NCBI GenBank assembly: GCA_030447125.1
Contig: JAUJLZ010000071.1
Coordinates: 1 to 8,000 of the forward strand
Direction: 5' to 3'
Source: Acidimicrobiales bacterium
Lineage (GTDB): Bacteria; Actinomycetota; Acidimicrobiia; Acidimicrobiales; CADCSY01
DNA length: 8,000 bases
Shown here: in pieces, positions 4,238 to 8,000 of the stretch
Position numbering within the stretch: the first letter of the stretch is position 1
Layout of the letters: each line of letters begins with the position of its first letter
Translations under genes and position numbers: made by a program
Notes under the pieces: model-generated
The model's input: only the letters and a program-made list of their open reading frames with translations
Told to the model about the DNA's origin: nothing
The model's database searches: none

Positions 4238-6125
4238 AGGCGCAGGTGTTGACCTCACGGACCACCTTGCCGTGCCCGCTGTCGACATGCGTGGTGCACG
4301 GCATGCAGGGGTCGAAGCTGCGCACCGCCCGCAGCATGTCGATGGACGTGAACTGCGACGGATCGGCGCACTCCTCGAGGATGGGGGTGTTCATCACCGA
4401 CTCCTCGTAGGGCCCGGGCTGGTCGAAAGGGTCGCGGGGGGACGCGTTGATGGTGGAGGGGGTGCAGATCTGGTAGTTCACCAGCTTGCCCTTGTCCATG
4501 ACGAGGTGGTGGGTGAGGAAGCCCCGGCCGGCCCCCCAGAACCCCACGCCGATGCGCTCACCTTTGGGGATCATGGCCTCGAGCTCGTCGGGGTCGGCGG
4601 CAGCCACGTCCTCCTCGCCAGCCTTCATCCGACCGTAGGCGTCCAGCAGGTTGACGAACCCGACGAGCTGAGAGAACAGGTAGTGGTAGGCCCGTCCCCG
4701 GTTGCGCTCGAAGGCGTTCCAGACCTCGGGCACGTGCCACTCCACGTGCGAGCCCTCGGTGGTCCCCTTGGGCACGTGCATGCGCAAGCTGTGCCCGGTG
4801 GCCTCATAGAAGTCGTTCTTCGGGTGCTTCTGGGCCATGGCGGTCATGAACATCCGGGCGTAGGCCCCGGCCTCCACCACCTGGCGGTCCCAGCGGGGCG
4901 CGGTTCCCCAGGTGTACTTCTCCTTCCAGCTCTTGGCGGCGGGCTTGGGCAGCGTGCGCTTGTTCCAGGGGTGGTACGGGCTGATGGCGTTGCCGAGCTC
5001 GTCGGTCTGGTAGCGGTGGCCGTTCCACTCGTCGTAGTAGGAGTGCTCGACGAACTCCTCCCAGCCGGCGTTGATGTCGGTGAGCCGGGTGGTGACCAGT
5101 TCGCCGTCGATGACGATGCCGGGCGTGGAGTAGCGCCGCTCGCCCCACTCGTTGCAGGTGGCGTAGTCGGCCTCGTAGGCCTCAGGGTCGTCCCAGTAAC
5201 CCGTGTCGATGAGATTCATGGGGCGGGCGCCCACCTGCTTGTAGCGCTCGTCGCAGTCGTAGAAGAACTCGGGGATGTCATCCCAGACGGCAAGCATTCG
5301 CTGGGCGTAGTCGAAGATCTTGCCCAGCCGGGAGTGGTACTCGTTGAGGGTCTGCAGGGTGAGGGTGGTGGACACGCCGCCGGGCACCAGGGCCTGGGGG
5401 TGGGGATACTTGCCGTACAGCAGGGAGAACATCTCTCGCGACAGCCGGGTGAACTCCAGGCCCTCGCGGTAGAGCAGCCCGGTGAGTGGGTTGAGCGCTT
5501 CCATGAGGTCGGCCATGGTGGCGAACCCGTGCCACTGCTCGCCCGGGCACTTCCACTTCTCGGCCTTGGCCCAGAGTGAGGGGGTGGTGGCCTTGACCAC
5601 CGCCTCGCAGTAGTCAGGCCCGGCCAGCAGGTAGAGGTGGAGGGGGTTGTCGTAGCCCATCTCCGCCGCCTCGCCCAGATTGCGGACCACCGTGCCCAGC
5701 TTGGGCGGCGTGAGTCCCATCGCCATCTCGATGGCCATGGCCGCGCAGTGCGAGTGCACTCCCCCGCACACCCCGCAGGCCCGTGAGGCGATGAAGATGG
5801 CGTCTCGGGGGTCGCGGTCCATAAGGATGACCTCGTAGCCGCGGAACAGGGTCGCCTGCGAGTGAGCGTCGAGATATGTCCCCTCGTCGAGATCGGCCGT
5901 CATGTGCACGGCCAAGGCACCCGCCACCCGGGTGACAGGGTCCATGTTGAGGTCCTTGACGTGGCCGTTGCGGGCCATCAGCCGCTTGATGTTCGCCTGC
6001 CGCTGGTCCTCAGTCATGTCGATCTCGGGTCGAGCCGTGCGCAATGAGTAGGGGTCGACCACGTCCTGCTTCAGGGTGGCCCGTCCCACTGCGTCGAACT
6101 CGATGGGAAGGTTCTTGAAGCACAT
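4224..6125 (-). CDS. hhyL: [NiFe] hydrogenase large subunit, actinobacterial high-affinity type (group 1h/5)
   Basis: This encodes the 633-residue catalytic subunit carrying the NiFe(CN)2CO site, which splits H2. Nickel ligands come from two motifs: RACGVCGGVHSHC (C117/C120, with H124) near the N-terminus and DPCMPCTTH (C607/C610) near the C-terminus. A 20-residue extension follows H613 and ends in NTCACGGD. In the family such a tail is removed after the His once nickel is inserted. The MDPVTRVAGAL segment (61-71) stands where most hydrogenases have PVTRIEGHL, so the usual Glu is Ala. The N-terminus MCFKNLPIEFD has no export signal. ATG 6125 is preceded by AGGAG at 8 nt spacing. Only 11 nt separate it from the hhyS stop, so the pair is co-transcribed. 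The family oxidises atmospheric or trace H2 under starvation. Assignment to group 1h rests on overall sequence character, subunit partner and neighbours. Confidence 0.95.
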   Translation of the reverse strand: MCFKNLPIEFDAVGRATLKQDVVDPYSLRTARPEIDMTEDQRQANIKRLMARNGHVKDLNMDPVTRVAGALAVHMTADLDEGTYLDAHSQATLFRGYEVILMDRDPRDAIFIASRACGVCGGVHSHCAAMAIEMAMGLTPPKLGTVVRNLGEAAEMGYDNPLHLYLLAGPDYCEAVVKATTPSLWAKAEKWKCPGEQWHGFATMADLMEALNPLTGLLYREGLEFTRLSREMFSLLYGKYPHPQALVPGGVSTTLTLQTLNEYHSRLGKIFDYAQRMLAVWDDIPEFFYDCDERYKQVGARPMNLIDTGYWDDPEAYEADYATCNEWGERRYSTPGIVIDGELVTTRLTDINAGWEEFVEHSYYDEWNGHRYQTDELGNAISPYHPWNKRTLPKPAAKSWKEKYTWGTAPRWDRQVVEAGAYARMFMTAMAQKHPKNDFYEATGHSLRMHVPKGTTEGSHVEWHVPEVWNAFERNRGRAYHYLFSQLVGFVNLLDAYGRMKAGEEDVAAADPDELEAMIPKGERIGVGFWGAGRGFLTHHLVMDKGKLVNYQICTPSTINASPRDPFDQPGPYEESVMNTPILEECADPSQFTSIDMLRAVRSFDPCMPCTTHVDSGHGKVVREVNTCACGGD

Positions 6126-6133
6126 GGCAGCGA

Positions 6134-6138
6134 CTCCT
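6134..6138 (-). promoter_or_regulatory. Shine-Dalgarno of hhyL
   Basis: AGGAG on the minus strand overlaps the hhyS stop codon and lies 8 nt before the hhyL ATG. It supports this ATG and couples the two subunits' translation. Confidence 0.75.
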
Positions 6139-7636
6139 ATCGGCGGGTGGGCGAGCGCAGCGGGCGGCGACGTTTGCCTGAGCTGCGGCGCCGGACATCG
6201 TGGGAGCCGGCGTGGCCATTGCCCTGGTGCCCGGGCAGCTCCTCTGCCACGTCAGCGGGTGTCGGTTCGGTACCGCCCGGCAGCTTCGGCTCCACCGACG
6301 GGTCCTGGCGCTGGGACAGCTCCTGGCGCCGGCCCCATGCTTTGGCGTCGGTCTTGCCGTTGCCGGTGTCGGTCGAGCGACGCATGCTGTCGTAGAAGCG
6401 GTGCGCCACCGCCTCCCAGGCCCGGGGCTCGGGCTTGTGCGGCGCCCAGCCGCTGGGCACGTCGCCGTGGAGATCCCAGCGCACCTCCCGGTTGAGGTGG
6501 TCGTTGGTGACCTTGCGCAACGGCTTGATGATGCTCCCCAGTAGCCGGGAGGCGCCCGTGGAGGCGAGCGAGCCTGGCGGCCGCTTGTAGAAGGGCGTGA
6601 ACTTGTCGGGGAAGCCCGGCATGGTGCAGCCGATACATGCGCCTCCGGCGTTCATGCATCCGCCCACGTGGTTGATGGCTCCCCGGGACGTGATGTTGCA
6701 GTTGACCACCGGGCCCCAGCAGCCCACCTCGACCAGGCACTCGGGGTCGCCGAACTCGCTGGCGAAGTTGCCCTCCTCGTAGTACGCCCCCCGCACGCAA
6801 TGGCGGTGCACGGTCTCCCCGAACAGCCAAGCCGGACGACCCAGCTCGTCGAACTCGGGCAGGGGCCCGAAGCCTTGGAGGAAGTACAAGATGGCGGCCA
6901 CCGTCTCGGTGAAGTTGTCGCCGATGGGGGCGCAGCCGGGCACGTTCACCACCGGCAGCCCGAAGGCGCTGACATAATCCTTGCCCAGAAAATCCATGAG
7001 GCTCATGGCGCCGGTGACGTTGCCGTCGGCCGAGGGAATGCCCCCCCAGGTAGCGCAGGTGCCGATGGCGATCGAGGCGGCGGCGTTGGGCGCCAGCCGG
7101 GCGATCCACTCGTCGACGGTCACCGTACGGGACTCGCCGTCGGGGCCCCAGGGCTCCTCGCCCTGGGCCGACCAGTAACCGCCGCTGGCCGTGGCCAAGG
7201 TCTCGTCAGTGGCCGAGCCCTCGAGGATGATGACGTACGGCGCGTCGAGCTCGCCCCTGAGGGCCTGCTCGTGGGCCCTCAGGTAGTTGGGCCCGGACTC
7301 CATGTTGACCACGGGGTGGTGGAGGATCACGGGAGGTATCCCAGGGTGGGCGCCTAGCAGCAGGCTCTCCACGCTGGGCGAAGTGGCTCCGGTCACTGAA
7401 ACCGTGCACCCGTCGCAGCTCATGCCCGCGAACCAAAAGGCGTGGACCCGTTCGAGGGGTCCCAGGCGACTCTGTTCGAAGCTGGCGTGGGAGCTGCGAG
7501 CCAGCATCTCGTCCATCGACCTCCGAGTCGGCATCCCGAAGTCGCCCACCTCCCGGTGGTCGTGGAACCGATCGACCGGGCCCAAGGCGTCGAGGAGCCG
7601 CTGAGCTGGGCTCTTTTCGGTCGTCGTTGTAGCCAT
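6137..7636 (-). CDS. hhyS: [NiFe] hydrogenase small (Fe-S) subunit, actinobacterial high-affinity type (group 1h/5)
   Basis: This encodes 499 residues. It carries the Fe-S relay that takes electrons from the NiFe site of HhyL. Proximal cluster ligands lie in GMSCDGCTVS (C74, C77), GTCATWGG (C194) and VPGCAPIGDN (C235). Distal ligands are H277-x2-C280, C300 and C306. Medial ligands are C313, C327, C334 and C337 (GGCMNAGGACIGC). C327 stands where [3Fe-4S] hydrogenases have Pro, so three [4Fe-4S] clusters are predicted, as in the Ralstonia eutropha actinobacterial-type enzyme. That enzyme is reported to use one Asp at the proximal cluster, and D75 in CDGC is a candidate. There is no twin-arginine signal or hydrophobic anchor, so the protein is probably cytoplasmic. 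About 140 residues follow the core (from about 360). The last 60 are polar, then strongly basic (VRRRSSGKRRRPLRSPTRR), and look disordered. The start ATG 7636 is backed by a strong Shine-Dalgarno. Confidence 0.95.
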   Translation of the reverse strand: MATTTTEKSPAQRLLDALGPVDRFHDHREVGDFGMPTRRSMDEMLARSSHASFEQSRLGPLERVHAFWFAGMSCDGCTVSVTGATSPSVESLLLGAHPGIPPVILHHPVVNMESGPNYLRAHEQALRGELDAPYVIILEGSATDETLATASGGYWSAQGEEPWGPDGESRTVTVDEWIARLAPNAAASIAIGTCATWGGIPSADGNVTGAMSLMDFLGKDYVSAFGLPVVNVPGCAPIGDNFTETVAAILYFLQGFGPLPEFDELGRPAWLFGETVHRHCVRGAYYEEGNFASEFGDPECLVEVGCWGPVVNCNITSRGAINHVGGCMNAGGACIGCTMPGFPDKFTPFYKRPPGSLASTGASRLLGSIIKPLRKVTNDHLNREVRWDLHGDVPSGWAPHKPEPRAWEAVAHRFYDSMRRSTDTGNGKTDAKAWGRRQELSQRQDPSVEPKLPGGTEPTPADVAEELPGHQGNGHAGSHDVRRRSSGKRRRPLRSPTRR

Positions 7637-7643
7637 CCGTTGT

Positions 7644-7651
7644 CCCTTCCT
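7644..7651 (-). promoter_or_regulatory. Strong Shine-Dalgarno of hhyS
   Basis: AGGAAGGG on the minus strand lies 7 nt before the ATG at 7636. It fixes that start even though an overlapping frame is open further upstream. Confidence 0.75.
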
Positions 7652-7700
7652 GCACTTCGTTGCCGTAGACCCTGCCAGGCGCCCTGCCCACTACGTGCAG

Positions 7701-7728
7701 GATGTACTCACCGTCGACGGCACAAGAA
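7701..7728 (-). promoter_or_regulatory. Weak candidate promoter of the hhySL operon with a palindrome in its spacer
   Basis: On the minus strand, TTCTTG (7728-7723) and TACATC (7706-7701) are separated by 16 nt. The spacer holds the 10-bp perfect palindrome CCGTCGACGG (7711-7720), which could be an operator. The predicted leader would be close to 58 nt. Neither hexamer is close to consensus. Another TANNNT (TACCTT, 7776-7771) lies further upstream without a good -35. The choice is uncertain. Confidence 0.2.
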
Positions 7729-7874
7729 GGGCCGAGCGCAGTCTGACCCATGAGCGGCCCACGCAGCGCGAAGGTAACGACGAGGCAGCGACGAAGATCG
7801 AGGGGCCTAGCTGGATTCCTGGAGTAGTGGACCCCTCACCGCGAGGTGAACTGAAACGGTTTGACAGGGGCGGC

Positions 7875-7933
7875 GACCCATTTTGGCCATCTCAGCCCGC
7901 ATACTGGGCTGCTGACCCATTTTGGCCCATTTT
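7875..7933. repeat. Repeated GACCCATTTTGGCC units, possible mobile-element end
   Basis: The 14-mer GACCCATTTTGGCC occurs at 7875-7888 and again, identical, at 7914-7927 (39-bp period). A further CCCATTTT follows at 7926-7933. Between the two copies lies an inverted repeat, CAGCCC (7893-7898) and GGGCTG (7906-7911). The patch is less GC-rich than the genes. Short repeated motifs of this kind occur in the ends of IS21-like elements, so an element end or remnant is possible. Repeated regulator-binding sites are the alternative. No transposase is recognised in the window. Confidence 0.5.
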
Positions 7934-8000
7934 AGGTGTCACTTTGAGACCACTTCCCATATCCGACGACATCCACCGCTTTGACCAGCACTTCTTCCGT

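Larger units (their letters stand above)
7637..8000. other. Region upstream of hhyS without a recognised gene
   Basis: The part nearest hhyS holds its Shine-Dalgarno and a weak promoter candidate. A small hairpin is possible at 7836-7849 (TCACC, 4-nt loop, GGTGA). From about 7860 the composition becomes less GC-rich and contains the GACCCATTTTGGCC repeats. A plus-strand frame is open from GTG 7827 to the right edge (58 codons). Its last part (RPLPISDDIHRFDQHFFR, from about 7947) reads like protein, so a plus-strand gene may begin near 7944 (TTG) and continue off the window. The earlier part of that frame runs through the DNA repeats and is probably not coding. On the minus strand a short frame entering from the right edge ends in TAA near 7932. 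I cannot identify either. Confidence 0.35.

Noticed and set aside
3218..4252. 344-residue plus-strand frame opposite the protease homologue
   Set aside because: It starts inside the pseudo-BirA gene in another frame and mirrors the minus-strand gene. The shared DRLQAVE peptide on both strands is a by-product of the 22-bp palindrome.
4272..5579. 435-residue plus-strand frame opposite hhyL
   Set aside because: It is antisense to a clear hydrogenase large subunit and its Val/Gly/His-rich composition is typical of a mirrored high-GC gene.
6668..7357. 229-residue plus-strand frame opposite hhyS
   Set aside because: It is antisense to all the Fe-S motifs of hhyS, with no family match and no ribosome-binding site considered convincing.
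7505..7636. Possible twin-arginine export signal in HhyS (TRRSM near residues 37-41)
   Set aside because: No hydrophobic core or cleavage site follows the two Arg residues; the region leads into the cytoplasmic-type CDGC core.
7206..7751. 181-residue minus-strand frame overlapping the hhyS 5' end
   Set aside because: It covers the hhyS N-terminal coding region in another frame, and the strong Shine-Dalgarno at 7644-7651 belongs to hhyS.
1..8000. CRISPR array, tRNA, rRNA or riboswitch
   Set aside because: No regular spacer-repeat series, cloverleaf or conserved rRNA segment was seen on either strand by reading; no dedicated search could be run.

Overview
The window is GC-rich (roughly 70% by eye), uses GTG starts often, and packs its genes with 4-14 nt overlaps. 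Together with the type of hydrogenase encoded, this points to an actinobacterium (Actinomycetota). I cannot fix the genus or class from the sequence alone.

Layout. (1) Positions 1-595, minus strand: two translationally coupled small membrane proteins, the second cut by the window edge. A weak 76-codon ORF may precede them. (2) Positions about 596-983: a divergent spacer that ends in a well-formed promoter, whose predicted start point falls on or next to the GTG of the first plus-strand gene. (3) Positions 984-3504, plus strand: a tightly coupled three-gene operon encoding a NifU-type Fe-S scaffold protein, a TPR protein, and a protein with a degenerate biotin-protein-ligase (BirA-like) fold. 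(4) Positions 7636-3461, minus strand: a three-gene operon encoding the small and large subunits of an actinobacterial-type (group 1h, formerly group 5) high-affinity [NiFe] hydrogenase (hhyS, hhyL), then a HyaD/HybD-like maturation-protease homologue that appears to lack all three metal-sensing residues and carries an extra C-terminal domain. The two operons converge and their last genes overlap antisense by 44 bp, across a 22-bp perfect palindrome. (5) Positions 7637-8000: the hhyS upstream region, with a strong Shine-Dalgarno, only a weak promoter candidate, and beyond it a less GC-rich patch with repeated GACCCATTTTGGCC units that may be the end of a mobile element.

How the genes fit together. 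The hydrogenase is predicted to be cytoplasmic (no Tat signal, no membrane anchor) and to oxidise trace H2, passing electrons along three predicted [4Fe-4S] clusters in HhyS. The large subunit keeps a 20-residue C-terminal extension after its second Cys motif, so proteolytic maturation is expected, but the adjacent protease homologue looks inactive. The NifU-like, TPR and pseudo-BirA proteins are plausible dedicated assembly or electron-transfer partners. That is inferred from gene context and is not shown by the sequence. No hyp genes, rRNA, tRNA or CRISPR arrays were seen. The most unusual content is the pairing of two apparently decommissioned enzyme folds (maturation protease and biotin ligase) with one hydrogenase.
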